A DNA stretch of 64,000 bases from Salticus scenicus (lineage: Eukaryota; Arthropoda; Arachnida; Araneae; Salticidae). Below are positions 1 to 10,164 of the stretch, in pieces (position 1 is the first letter of the stretch; each line of letters begins with the position of its first letter). A program made the translations under genes and the position numbers. Where the stretch lies: NCBI GenBank assembly GCA_963930645.1, contig CAWVNO010001211.1, forward strand, positions 186,001 to 250,000, read 5' to 3'. The notes beneath the pieces are model-generated. The model worked only from the letters and a program-made list of their open reading frames with translations, had not been told where the DNA came from and ran no database searches.

Positions 1-1476
1 ACAAGAGTGACAGACAAAACATTACCGCATATAATTCAGTATTAATAAATATTGAAAAAGTCAATCACTGCAAGCTGATCTCTTCAGTTCTACTGAGAGA
101 TTGAAAAACTAAAGAAGCATATGTAAAAAATGAGAGAAATGTAGTAATATATGTAAGGGAAAAAAATTGATTAGAGTAAAATCAAAAGCGAAATATATAA
201 TGCAGTTGCCCATTAAAAATATTTTAATAGTTTATGAGAACCTAAAAGTTGCATTTGTCATGATAGCGAACAAATATAACAGAAAATGTATCAATTGAAA
301 ATAAGTTTCAGCTCTTATCTTTCCTCCCGTTATTTTTGCATACAGAATCTTTGCAGTACTCAGTAATAGGATTAATGTAAAAAAAAAAAAAAATAATAAT
401 AATAATGGTGCACATTGTTTTAAAACTACTTTTCTTTCATGCAGATCCTTAAAACAATAGAAATAATTGTTTGTATTTATATTTTATTAAAGTTGTAGAA
501 AGATGCAATTGAAAAATCTATATTTATATTACATTACAAAAGTGTTACTTAATCCTGAAATTTAAAATATGCAAATTTAATTTTATAAATAATTTCTAAA
601 ATGAAATAGGAGAAAAAAAAAGGTCAATTAAAACATTAAAGTTGAACACACATACGTAAATTTTATTTCTAGAAAAATATTACAAGGTATTTTAGAAAAA
701 AAAAAAAATCACACATAAAGTTAATACATTGACTGACAAATACTGACATATTTTTACAAATACTGACACGTTTAAAAAGTTTAACACTCATTAATATTTT
801 AAGAGAATAATTTGAATTGTTCTTTTATTCCTCCCATCATATCTGTTGTAGGCTCTTTGCAATCATTTCTTTATTATTTCTTGATGCTAAAATAAAAATA
901 ATAAATATATAAATAAAAACGGATTTTAAAATATACATAAAACTACTGCAAAAACTGAAAAATAATTCAAATTCATTTAATCACTAAAATAAATAAGCAT
1001 TTTAAAAATATAAACAGATTATTTAAAAAATAAAAGAATTTTAGTTTTATAACTGAATTTAACTATAAAAGTAAATTGCAATAAATTGCAAACATGGCGT
1101 CTGAAAAATGCTATGCTGTCAGATTAAAAAAGTGCAATTATATTAAAAAAAAAAAAAAAAAAAAGAAAGGAAAGCTTGCTTATAATTAGAAAACTAGGTC
1201 AAAAACATTTATTTCTTTAGTGAAAATAATGCAAGTTAATATTTGCTAAAACGTTCCTTCACCCCCTCTCTCAGAAAATAATAATAATAATAATAATAAA
1301 ATAATAAAAACAAACATAAAAAAAGGTATAAATATATCTTATACTATTAACAATATTTGTATATTTCACTGTTCTCGAAAACGGTAGCTCGGACAGTCAC
1401 GAGATTTAACACAAAAGTGCCCCCCGAAGGGTCATTGTGCACATCGAAGTCAGATTTTCGAATTTTTGATTAGTAA
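1..1476. other. AT-rich intergenic DNA, no gene seen
   Basis: This stretch is strongly AT-rich and has no open frame that resembles a protein. It holds an A-run at about 379-393 running into (AAT)n to 406, a 20-base A-run at 1145-1164, and an (AAT)n tract at about 1277-1300. A slightly GC-richer patch around 1375-1450 shows no recognisable family. I see no tRNA or other RNA gene. Confidence 0.6.
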
Positions 1477-2702
1477 AATTAAAATGTGAAAATAATAACC
1501 AACGATATATATAAAGTAGAGTGATAAATGGTAACCCTTGAGAAGGTCCAAGATGAGTCATGTGACATGCTCTCCTTGCACCTGCGTATTCGAGGGTTCC
1601 CTTGGTAACAGCTTATTTTCAGTAAATTTCTATGGCAACGGTTTGCAGATTGTTCTTCGCATAAGTCATAAACGCCAATGTTTTTGTTTACTTACGTAGT
1701 TTAATATTCTTTTGTTCTAAATCATTTTGATTTTGATTTTACTTCTCTTTTATTTCGTGTAGTTGAATTTTAACAGAGAAAATGCTTGAAAATAGTTGAA
1801 AAATTATTATTTGTTGTTAAATTTAGCTCTTTAAAAGTTTAAATTTTCTTTTATAAACACTTTTAAACTTTGTTGGGAAACGATGAAAAAAAAGGCATTT
1901 TATTATTTATTAAAATGTGAAATATGTGTAAAATTATTTTAAAAACAATTTATTTCGGTCATAGGACTGTCATGTTACCTAATAATAATGATAATTTGTC
2001 GAACTGATATTTTAAATGCCAAAATAGCGATAAAGGGCCAAACACAGCAACCTATTGGAGCAAGTCACGTGATTCATCTTGAACCACGGAAAGTTAATTC
2101 TTTATCCATTGAATCAGCACTCTAATTTATATATCTCGTTGATAATAACCTTCTAATTGCTGATAAATAAGCCATTTAAATTTTAACATTTTATCCATAA
2201 TTTAATTGTTGCCAATTTTTTTTCGACAAAATAATAATAATAATAAAAAACCGTACATTTATTTAATGAGGAAAATAAATCAGAAAGATTATAAAATAAA
2301 TTAGAATTATCAGTCGCATCGTTACAAATAAGATACCAAATGAAAGGGAAAATTTTTGTAAATCCGATGCATTAAACAACTTATCAATCGGATTATTAGT
2401 TTTTTCTTAATTAATTAAAATGTGAAAATAATAACCTTCTAATTTCTGATAAATAAGCCATTTAAATTTTAAAATTTTATCCATAATTTAATTGTTGCCA
2501 TTTTTTTTTTCGACAAAATAATAATAATTGAAAAAAAAAAAACGTACATTTGTTTAAAATGAGGAAAATAAATCAGAAAGATTAGAAAATAAATTAGAAA
2601 TATCAGTCGCATCGTTACAAATAAGATAGCAAATGAAAGGGAAAATTTTTGTAAATCCGATGCATTAAACAGCTTAACAATCGGACAATTAGATTTTTTA
2701 AA
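1477..2702 (+). repeat. Tandem dimer of a ~290-bp repeat, first copy interrupted by a transposon
   Basis: Two head-to-tail copies are visible. Copy 1 is 1477-1499 plus about 2142-2412; copy 2 is 2413-2702. Both begin with AATTAAAATGTG, continue through AATAACCTTCTAATT, a TTTATCCATAATTTAATTG stretch, CAGTCGCATCGTTACAAATA and AAATCCGATGCATTAAAC, and end AT-rich. The copies differ by small indels in T, A and AAT runs. Copy 1 is split by the TIR element at 1500-2141; copy 2 is uninterrupted and so preserves the pre-insertion sequence. The family is not recognised. Confidence 0.8.
1500..2141. mobile_element. Non-autonomous TIR DNA transposon (~642 bp) with 8-bp target duplication
   Basis: The ends are inverted repeats: 1500 reads CAACGATATATATAAAG inward and the complement from 2141 reads CAACGAGATATATAAAT, about 22 of 24 bases matching. 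A second inverted block follows near 1548-1571 and 2064-2090, built on CAAGATGA...GTGAC..TGCTC. The element is flanked on both sides by ATAATAAC (1492-1499 and 2142-2149). Copy 2 of the host repeat has that octamer once, with no insertion (2428-2435), which proves both boundaries. CA...TG termini with an 8-bp duplication suit the hAT or P superfamilies (family knowledge). It has no transposase frame, so it is a MITE-like non-autonomous copy. Superfamily assignment is inference. Confidence 0.8.
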
Positions 2703-4059
2703 ATTAACTAAAGTATGAACTTTAGGTGGCAACAGCAGAAGATTGTATGGAAACCGTTAGGAGAAAAAAAAAATGAAAAATCTGCTTCACATTAAGTCAC
2801 ATGATTTTTAAGTGGGATTAAAAATTGCAGTTTTCAAATTCTTTTAAATTTTCTCTCACGAACACAAAAATATAATATACAGCCTGTACCCCACAAGACC
2901 AACTTGCATTTCAAATTTCATCAATTATTTTGGTTAATAAACAAAAGTTATTATTATTATTAATATTATTTTCAAATTAAGTTTTATTCTATCTTCGAAA
3001 AGATTTATGTGATCATAGATATAATAATATATATAGATCTATCATCCTCATATTATCGTACAAAGATTTTTGATGCCGAAAAAAAAAAGCTTTGGAATCA
3101 GCCATTAAGTGGTATTGAAGGAAAAAAGGAAAAAAAGAAGAATGAAACTATATCTGGAGCTTTTCATTCACCTTTAGTAAATAAATTCTTCATGAATTTT
3201 ATTTACTAAAACATTCGTGTGTATTCCCGTGTGAAAAGGAATCACTTTTTTCTCCCCAATGATCAATCTATATATTATTACTATATCTATGTATGTGATA
3301 CGATACATTAATAATTTGGGTTTTAAAAGTTTTTTAAAATAGATTATTTAAACTCTGTGAACCATATTTTTATTTTATCAGTTTCATTAACAGATCCTGC
3401 TGGGCGATTTTTTAAATTTTGGTGTTGAAGTACACCGAACGTTTTTCGACAAGAAGTTTAATATAGCAACAGCCATTTTAATCTAAGTAGCGCATCAACT
3501 ATATAAAAACATAAATGATTTATTTTTACACAAAATTTACAGAACAAATGCAGTTTTAAATATAGGAAATTAAAAACCATTAAAAATATAAGCAGAATAT
3601 AAAGGATTCTTATGTATAAACAATAAAGAGTCTGATAAAATTATTATCAAAATAGTTTTCCCCTTTTCATACAAAAAAAAAAAAAAAAATCCATCGCTAA
3701 TGTGGCGACAAAAATTCAAAAGCCGCCAATGGAGCGACATAACACTTAACAAGTTCATATTACTTAACAAGTTGAGCTGTCGTCATATACAGTTTTTAGT
3801 AAGACAGTACAGGACAAAATTTCGTATATTTTCTATTTTTCAAAAAATAAATTGTACAATAATAATAATTAAAATAATATTCTGCAGCCATCACAAAACT
3901 TCTGTTATATTTCTTTGCATAATTTCACGCAGTATATATGATTTATAAAAGTTATTTTCCATGATGAATACAAATGATTATCATCTTATAAAAATATAAC
4001 ACTAAATGGCCAAAGTAATTCAGTTTTATTTCATATAAATAGATGACATCTGAGTGCAA
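2703..4059. other. AT-rich intergenic DNA, no gene seen
   Basis: No convincing gene or element boundary is seen. Short open frames at 3009-3209, 3570-3770 and 3700-3948 are low-complexity and resemble nothing I know. A 19-base A-run lies at about 3672-3690. The motif around 2787-2801 (AAGTCACATGATTTTT) loosely recalls the subterminal GTCACGTGATTCAT of the upstream TIR element, but it is too short to call. Confidence 0.5.
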
Positions 4060-4305
4060 ATACACTTTAAAAACAAAAGGAAACGTAATCAATTATGCAG
4101 ACATGACAACATTACCTTACTCATAAAAAATAACACTAACATTATAAACACCAACATAAGTAATTGCTAATAAGAAAATTAACTTTCTAAACGAGAGAAA
4201 CAAACGAACAAAAAAGTAGACATTTACCAAAAATAAATTCAAAAACTGGCGTACAGACAATAGCAAGAAATTAAAACTTCTTCACACACCATAAATTTTA
4301 AATCA

Positions 4306-4349
4306 TCACAACCGGTTTCGAAAGGACGTAGCCTTTCTTCATCAGGTGC
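4306..4349 (-). ncRNA. Hammerhead-ribozyme-like motif, copy 1
   Basis: Read on the minus strand, CTGATGA (4345-4339) is followed by a helix II hairpin (GAAAGG paired with CCTTTC, loop CTACGT) and then GAAA, ACCGGT and a T at the expected cleavage position. The outer helix I pairs GCAC with GTGA, leaving three good pairs, so this copy is slightly decayed. An extra A between the core and helix II departs from the canonical hammerhead. Confidence 0.5.
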
Positions 4350-4420
4350 AAACACGTGCAACTGCCTTGGAGGCAAAAGCAAGCTCCAAGGCTTCTTCAC
4401 ACACCATAAATTTTAAATCA

Positions 4421-4464
4421 GCACAACCGGTTTCGAAAGGACATAGCCTTTCTTCATCAGGTGC
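4421..4464 (-). ncRNA. Hammerhead-ribozyme-like motif, copy 2
   Basis: This has the same layout as the neighbouring minus-strand copy 114 bp away, with helix I intact as GCAC/GTGC. One loop base of helix II differs (CTATGT instead of CTACGT), which does not disturb pairing. The short palindromic helix III (ACCGGT) is what is expected for type I minimal hammerheads that act as dimers. The extra A after CTGATGA is also present here. Confidence 0.5.
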
Positions 4465-4537
4465 AAACACGTGCAAAAGCCTTGCTTTTGCCTCCAAGGC
4501 AGTTGCGCTTTTGCCTCCAAGGCAGTTGCACGTGTTT

Positions 4538-4581
4538 GCACCTGATGAAGAAAGGCTACGTCCTTTCGAAACCGGTTGTGC
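4538..4581 (+). ncRNA. Hammerhead-ribozyme-like motif, copy 3
   Basis: In order on the plus strand: GCAC (helix I), CTGATGA (4542-4548), helix II GAAAGG/CCTTTC closing a CTACGT loop, GAAA (4568-4571), the palindrome ACCGGT (4571-4576), T at 4577 (predicted cleavage base) and GTGC (4578-4581), which closes helix I perfectly. Against the consensus CUGAUGA - helix II - GAAA there is one inserted A before helix II. Activity is therefore uncertain. Confidence 0.5.
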
Positions 4582-4880
4582 TGATTAAAAATTTATGGTC
4601 TGTGAAGAAGTTTTAATTTCTTGCTAAGTAGACATTTATTTTATTTTTTACACCATTGATTAAGTTTTAATTTTCCTGTAGAAAATGACGTCATAAGATT
4701 GAAAAAAGAACGATTTCAGAAACTTTTTTAAACCCGACGTTTATAATTAATAACTTCGTTAATTAAGATGATAAAAATTTCTAATTAACTATAATGTCTT
4801 AATTGGAGTATTCCGCGCACATTGCTACCTCTCATGCCGCGAAGAATCCTGCCCTTCGCTAGAAGATGCGATCGTAGATA

Positions 4881-5390
4881 TTAAAAAAAAAAAAAAAAAG
4901 AAAGAAAGAAAGAAAGAAAAGAAAAGAAAAAAAGAATGAAATAAAATAAAATGTGGCGCTGACGGCAATGACTCAAGAGCTATTTTATTATTTCAGTTAA
5001 AAATGATAAGATGATTAAAATTTCCCCTGTATACAAAGCTATACATTTTTAATTACTTATTATAATATTTATTGTGTCTTCATTCACACGAAAAATTACG
5101 TCTGTTAAAATATGTGAACCTTACCTGTTGATCAGAAAATAAATAGTTAAAAATATTTGTAAATTTCAAAATTAAACTTTGTTATATTAACAAGTTCACA
5201 AATTTTAGGAGATGAAAAAATATCGAAAGCTAATTAATTGCATTTTAGCATTGACACACTTACCTCAAATCTGAGTATCAATATTTTGTAAATAATCCAT
5301 TCTCTATTTCTTCCTGTCAGATTGTCCTGTGTTTAAATTTAATAATTATTACAACACATAATAATTAACAAACATAATAATAGTAATTGT

Positions 5391-5421
<31 letters not shown>

Positions 5422-5578
5422 CTTAAGATAATATACATCTCATAATTTAAATAATTAAATATATTTAATTATCTCTGAACTCACATGACTTGTGAGCAGA
5501 ATGTGTTATTCAAGTTATGTTTAAGTGCAGAAGCTCTTCAAAACCCTTGCATTCTCTCATTGAGTATATATATATATA
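4881..5578. other. AT-rich DNA with microsatellites, no gene seen
   Basis: The stretch opens with an A-run and (AAAG)n to about 4930 and contains a (TA)n tract at 5392-5419. It ends in a short (TA)n that supplies the TA flanking the next element. No protein-like frame or RNA gene is visible. Confidence 0.6.
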
Positions 5579-6053
5579 CAGTAACCGTAGAGTTAATGAA
5601 ATCACTGGTTAATAAAATCAGCCGCTTAATCTGATCAAATTGCTAGGACCGGAATCAAATCAATGTACACCAATTTTAAAACTGCCGCTTAATAAAATCA
5701 GCATCGCCGGTTAATAAACTAAAATAAATTTCTTCAGGAGTAAAAATACCATTTATGTACGCTGAACAAATTTTATTTACACTATGAATTTTAATTTTGT
5801 AAATAAAAAAAAAAATTAAATACAGAAATCTCTCTGTTATCTCTCTTTTCGGAAATTTTACATTTACAGCAATTAAACTTGCCTCCTCACTTGTCTTAGG
5901 AATAATTTCAAGGAATATATTATTTCAAAGCGCAGTAATAAGTTACAAATTTGATTTAATTCGGCAGGGATTTTTCTATTTAATTTTTAATTATTAAAAG
6001 ACAATTTCTAATTCTTATCCTGAAATAAATAAGAAACAAGACGTTTAAACGGC

Positions 6054-6095
<42 letters not shown>

Positions 6096-6397
6096 AAATT
6101 AAAGAAAGGCGTGAACTTTTAGCAAAGTAATGATGATTTTACTCAAAGGAAAGCGCATTAGAGCTTGGGATGTGTTTAATTATCTTATTTCATAGGAATA
6201 ATTAAATAATTATCTGTTAAAAATTAATTAATAATGTTTATTAATTCCATTATTTGGTGTCTTTCAAAATTTCTTTCCAAATTCAAGGAAGTAACACCTT
6301 TTTATCGAGTGCAGGAACGTTCGCCGGATATAAAAATCCGTTCAATAAAATCACTTTCGCTGAGAACGAATGTGATTTTAATAAGTGGCGGGTACTG
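5579..6397. mobile_element. pogo/Tigger-like non-autonomous TIR element (~819 bp)
   Basis: The left end begins CAGTAACCGTAGAGTTAATG and the complement of the right end begins CAGTACCCGCCACTTATTAA. Both are followed by repeated TTAATAAAATCA-type words. TA dinucleotides flank both ends (5577-5578 and 6398-6399), the target duplication of the Tc1/mariner-pogo superfamily. The CAGT start and AATAAAATCA-rich termini resemble Tigger-type ends (family knowledge). The interior has no transposase frame and contains a 38-base A-run (6056-6093). The termini are diverged, so the copy is old. Confidence 0.65.
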
Positions 6398-6401
6398 TAT
6401 A

Positions 6402-6790
6402 TATATTTTATCAGTCCACTGCAGGATGAAGGCCTCTCCTATGAGATTCTCAACTGTACTGTTTCCTGCAATTCTCCTCCATTCTCTTTCTCCAAACTTT
6501 TCAATTCCATCTATCCAGCGACTTAGTGTTCTCTTTAACGGTCTTTTTTTAAAAATCTTTTTGCTTTACAAAATAGGACTTTGGTGCTCCATCTATCATC
6601 ATTTCTTCTCGAATGTTGCTGAGCCCAGCTCCATTTTAACTTCTTGACTCTAGAAATAACATCGGTAACTTTGATTTTCTTCTAATCCAAGTTTTTCGCT
6701 ATCTATTTCTTTGGATGAATCCTTATATGAATATCTCTATGCTTCTATGGATTTTTTGAAGATTTTGTATAGCGTTACATGTTAAGGCGA
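6402..6790 (-). pseudogene. Decayed C-terminal end of a non-LTR retrotransposon ORF2 (RT/endonuclease)
   Basis: On the minus strand the conceptual peptide contains, in order, KVTDVISRVKKLKWSWA, a DDRWSTKVL segment, SRWIDGI, EREWRRIAGN and GEAFILQWTD. This is the order and spacing of the conserved tail after the reverse transcriptase domain in many arthropod non-LTR elements of RTE/CR1/Jockey type (KxTDV..LKWxWAGH..RW..GRPxxRWxDD..W...A...GEAfvqQW). The frame is broken at the homopolymer near 6544-6555, again near 6674-6684 where a TAG is read, and upstream by further stops. Only the last roughly 125 codons remain and the rest of ORF2 is missing. The downstream end meets the Tigger-like element. 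It encoded part of a retroelement replication enzyme and is not functional. Clade assignment is uncertain. Confidence 0.7.
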
Positions 6791-6926
6791 AGTTTCTGAA
6801 GTATAATTTAAAACAAGCAAAATGCTCTATCTCTCTCTCTCTGTATGTATGCATATTGAAATTAAATCATCTTTAAATTTCAAATGTTTGCACTGATAAT
6901 ATTATATGACTATTGAACGTTCTGTT

Positions 6927-6966
<40 letters not shown>

Positions 6967-7084
6967 CACACCCATCATTTTACCCTAAGCATTGTTTGAA
7001 AATAAATAATATGTAGATTATGTATAAATATTTGATAATTGAAAGTAAAACCAATTAATCTGACCTGCTGATAGGAGATTGTTT
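6791..7084. repeat. Microsatellite-bearing AT-rich spacer
   Basis: It contains short (CT)n near 6829-6842 and a compound (TC)n(TA)n tract at 6926-6966. Nothing else is recognised. Confidence 0.6.
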
Positions 7085-7625
7085 ATTCTGAATCCTGCTG
7101 AAGAGGAGACTTTGTTAAAGGCTACAAAAAATATTTTATTAAAAACTACTGTGATTTTCTACTTGTGAAAAAAATGTGTAGAAATATTAAACACCATCCT
7201 TATGATGAAATTTCAAAAGATTCTCATCTTTTACCTTAACTACAGACAGTTCCTTCACCCCCATAAATTTTAATTTTTGGAAAGTTATAATTTTTTAACC
7301 TTAATCAGGGTCTAAGAGAAAAAATTTGCAAAACTCCAACCTTTTACAGGAAACCATTGTAATTTTCCACGTGTGAAGAACGTGTAGAACTGCCGGACAC
7401 TTATAACTACTGGACACATTCTATCATCCTCTTATTTGTAAAATTTTGGAAGATCCTCCATCTTTTGTCTTAGCTAGCGGTATAGAAGTTTGAAATTTTG
7501 CAAAATGTCTTCTCATAAACATATAGCTTAAATTTCAAACTTTTATTGGAAACCACTGCAGCGATACGGGGAAAAACATAAAAAGCTTCGACATACACCT
7601 TCAACTTTTTAAGGGTTGAATTTCG
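7085..7625 (+). repeat. Degenerate tandem repeat, ~205-bp period, about three copies
   Basis: Related starts occur at 7141 (AAAACTACTGTGATTTTCTA), 7349 (GGAAACCATTGTAATTTTCC) and 7548 (GGAAACCACTGCAGCGATAC). The first two are followed by CTTGTGAAAAAAATGTGTAG and CGTGTGAAGAACGTGTAG. The copies are strongly diverged and the third is incomplete. The family is unknown. Confidence 0.45.
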
Positions 7626-7653
7626 TTGTTCCGTTCTTACTCACACCTTACAT

Positions 7654-7760
7654 CAGGGTTGGCTAGATTTTGCCCGACCCGGGTGGGTTTTTTCAATAAA
7701 ACCCTCTTGAAAAAGCCCAAGTGGTTTTTTTTTTTTTTTTTTTTTTTTTTCAAAATTCGT
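7654..7760 (+). mobile_element. Possible hAT-like terminus followed by poly(T)
   Basis: The sequence starts CAGGGTTGGCTAGATTTTGC, the style of hAT terminal repeats (CAGGGTTGGC...). It continues with GGGTGGGTTTTTTCAATAAA, then a 26-base T-run at 7725-7750. I did not find a matching inverted end within the window, so this is at most a solo end or truncated copy. Confidence 0.3.
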
Positions 7761-8323
7761 GTTTAAAATTATATTTTTGTCTAACTTATAATAAGCATTA
7801 CAAGTATAAAACTAATATTGCATACATTATTAGGATATGAACTAAGAATTTTCAGAAATATTGGAGATGCTCAAATTTCTCTATAGAAAAAAAAAAAAAA
7901 AAAAATGCTGAAAAATTCACCATAAGAAAATAAATAAATAAAATGTATAATTATCTTTTTAAAGCAGAATAAATAAATACATAAATAAGCAAGAAAAAAA
8001 GTTGTTTTTCAATATAAAGAAAACTGTAGGACTCGAATGTAAAATATAAATAAAAAAGTTAAAAAAAAAAAAAAAAAAAATCTTAAAAATTTAACAGTGT
8101 GACACTGTTATGTAATGCTGAAGAACAATAATTAAAAGTATTTTGTGAAAATTTATTGACTACAAAAAGTTTAATAAAGCAACATGAAATAATTATTAAA
8201 ATCCAATTTTTGATTTTTGTTGTAAAAGGGCAGATAAAAAGAATTTTAGAATATTTAAAGTACAGTTACACTACGATGAAAATAAATAAATAAATAAAGC
8301 AAAATAAAATAAAGCCGTAATAC
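7761..8323. other. AT-rich DNA, no gene seen
   Basis: The stretch consists of A/T runs (for example about 7889-7905 and 8059-8080) and (AAAT)n near 8277-8297. No structure beyond low complexity is supported. Confidence 0.6.
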
Positions 8324-8516
8324 CATTTTTGCCGGTTCTTATATAAAATGACTACTTCTTGCATCCAAATATGACTACCATTTTGTCCAGTCTCCCACCA
8401 TTTTCTTGGGATATCCAACCACCCCTCCGCCAATTTTTATCACTGTTCGGTAATTTTATATACCATAAATTTTATTTGGAAAATGAAAAATAATTAATTT
8501 AACACTTTAAAAAAAA

Positions 8517-8557
<41 letters not shown>

Positions 8558-8893
8558 GTTTAATAACTATAGAATAAAATTTGTAATATATATATATACC
8601 TATATATGTATATATCTAAGAAATGTGATACATAATTTCAGCGGCAAATGTCCCGCTAAATTTTCCCCTTGCCGCAAATGTTCACATTTTAAAATCTATT
8701 TTCTCTGTAGCCCCTCAGAAGATATTTAACAGTTAAAATAATCCCCGATCCCTAAAAATTAAATTTATAGCTATAAAATTACCAAAAAGTGATAAAAATG
8801 GGGAGCCGTCCCTAAAAAACGACAGGTGATAGGGCAAAATTAGCGTCATATTCAGATTCAGGAAGTCATTTTAGATAAGAATTTGCAAAAATG
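8324..8893. mobile_element. Foldback (long inverted-repeat) element, MITE-like
   Basis: The left arm, about 8324-8479, pairs with the complement of about 8750-8893. Matching blocks read outside to inside: CATTTTTGC, TTCTTAT.TAAAATGACT, AATATGAC, a TTTTG.CC stretch, ATTTTTATCACT..T.GGTAATTTTAT and ATAAATTT. The 270-bp spacer contains (TA)n at 8519-8555. The arms are imperfect, so the element is not recent. No coding frame and no clear target duplication are found, so the superfamily is open. Confidence 0.55.
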
Positions 8894-8920
8894 ATGTTGG
8901 AGGCAATTTTCATGCAGAGC

Positions 8921-8960
<40 letters not shown>

Positions 8961-9327
8961 TCGTTAAAACTTAATCATAAAAAGAATTTTAAAAACAAAA
9001 AATTTAATTTTTAAAATTTATATATTAATGAATTAATAATAATTTAACTTTTTAAATTATCTCATTATAAATGATATTTCATGTTAAGAAAATAGGAAGA
9101 AATAAAATAATCCTGAAAACTCAATATTCATTTAAATATAGTGGTCAGTCAGCATTAAAAGATAAAAAAAATATTAAAATTAAATGTAGCTTGCAAAATA
9201 TAAACAAGTATAAAAATTGAATAGTATGTCGAGCAACTTTTATTTTTTAAATTATTGACATTTTGGGTCAACTCAGCACCCTTAAAAACTTAAAATTTGA
9301 TAAAAAATACTTATTATCATATTTTGA
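8894..9327. other. AT-rich DNA with (ATT)n, no gene seen
   Basis: An (ATT)n microsatellite spans 8925-8957. The rest is AT-rich single-copy-looking sequence without recognisable features. Confidence 0.6.
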
Positions 9328-9610
9328 AACGACTAGGGGGCTGTGCATTCTGCGTGTTACGCTCGTCCTTTTAGACACTCGAACAGGCTAATGTACTTTA
9401 TTTTAAATAAAAACATGAAGCCTTAAAAGTAATTTTTAGTTAATAGTAGCAGTTTACGCCCGCTTTGCTTGTCACGTTATTTAAACGAAATTTCAAAAGA
9501 ATTGAACCACTATTTATTTTTTATATGACACTAGGGGGCTGTGCCTTCTGTTTACTCCGCTCACCAACCCCCTGACTCACTTCATTTATTAACACATGCA
9601 GGGCTCTGCC
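9328..9610 (+). repeat. Two copies of a CTAGGGGGCTGTGC motif about 201 bp apart
   Basis: The motif CTAGGGGGCTGTGC, followed by a TTCTG..T.TAC.C.GCTC block, occurs at about 9330-9370 and again at about 9531-9571. The intervening and following DNA is AT-rich and not obviously duplicated. The pair may be remnants of a tandem repeat or the ends of one element; the family is not recognised. Confidence 0.4.
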
Positions 9611-10164
9611 CGCATATTCGAAACTTTACCTTTCACTGAACAGAAATATTAAAAGTGCATAACTCAGGAAAAGGCAGAAAAACATGATAAAAGTCTCCTT
9701 TCAATGCGAAATTGAAATACATAATATTTATTTCCATATTATTTATTTTACAAAAAATATGCTTTTTTTGGGGGGGGGGGGGACAGGAAGAAATTTATAA
9801 TATCTCGACTATTTTGCTATAAACCTTTTGGCAATATTTAAATTTTTTACACTATTTGACGATGAATTTTTTGGTTTAACTGTTTGTAAGGAAAAAAAAA
9901 AATCAGTACCTATTTTTTTCTAATGCATGTACTCTTTACTAATGAATCTTTTAGTTAATTTAGGGCAGTATATAATACTCTATATATGTCTCTATAACTA
10001 GGTAATAATTTTACTCATTCTAAAATATCTGAAAAGCAAAACAGTTTATTATTATTTTATTATTATTAATTTAATTTGAAAAATTTCAAATTTAAATTTG
10101 ACTCTTTTTTTTATGACAAAATACAATGACAAAGTTTTTAAAAATACTTTTTTGTCCTCATAAA
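9611..10164. other. AT-rich DNA, no gene seen
   Basis: It contains a T-run leading into a 13-base G-run (9770-9782). No gene or element end is identified. Confidence 0.6.

Larger units (their letters stand above)
4227..4625. mobile_element. Inverted element with three hammerhead-like motifs, candidate Penelope-like or retrozyme-like derivative
   Basis: The core is a near-perfect 120-bp inverted repeat (4261-4380 against 4507-4626). Inside are three copies of one unit: two in tandem on the minus strand with a 114-bp period (starting about 4278 and 4392) and one on the plus strand. Each carries CTGATGA, a short hairpin and CGAAACCGGTT. The 13-mer AAGTAGACATTTA occurs just before (4214-4226) and at the right edge (4626-4638), which fits a target-site duplication. 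Hammerhead motifs are known in the pseudo-LTRs of Penelope-like retroelements and in retrozymes (family knowledge). No reverse transcriptase is present here. An open frame at 4346-4588 is only a by-product of the repeats. Confidence 0.6.
4060..4880 (+). repeat. Diverged dispersed repeat, copy 1 (interrupted by the hammerhead-like element)
   Basis: The segments 4060-4226 and 4626-4880 align collinearly with 10165-10350 and 10684-10915. Shared landmarks include AATCA..CAGACATGA, GACATTTATTTTAT, TTTTAATTTTCCTGTA.AAAATGAC, TAACTTCGTTAATTAAGATGATA and AGAAGATGCG. The match is imperfect, with many substitutions and small indels, so these are old paralogous copies. The right end passes into an A-run and (AAAG)n at 4880-4930, which could be a retroposon tail, but the family is not recognised. 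Confidence 0.6.

Noticed and set aside
4346..4588. 80-codon plus-strand frame as a small protein
   Set aside because: It is formed by the inverted and tandem units of the hammerhead-like element and reads nearly the same sequence back and forth.
5392..5419. (TA)n tracts here and at 8519-8555 and 11602-11630 as origins or promoters
   Set aside because: They are ordinary microsatellites in AT-rich DNA with no associated elements.
6234..6647. Plus-strand frames of 137 and 90 codons as genes
   Set aside because: They lie antisense to the decayed non-LTR C-terminus and across the Tigger-like terminus; the minus strand explains the sequence.
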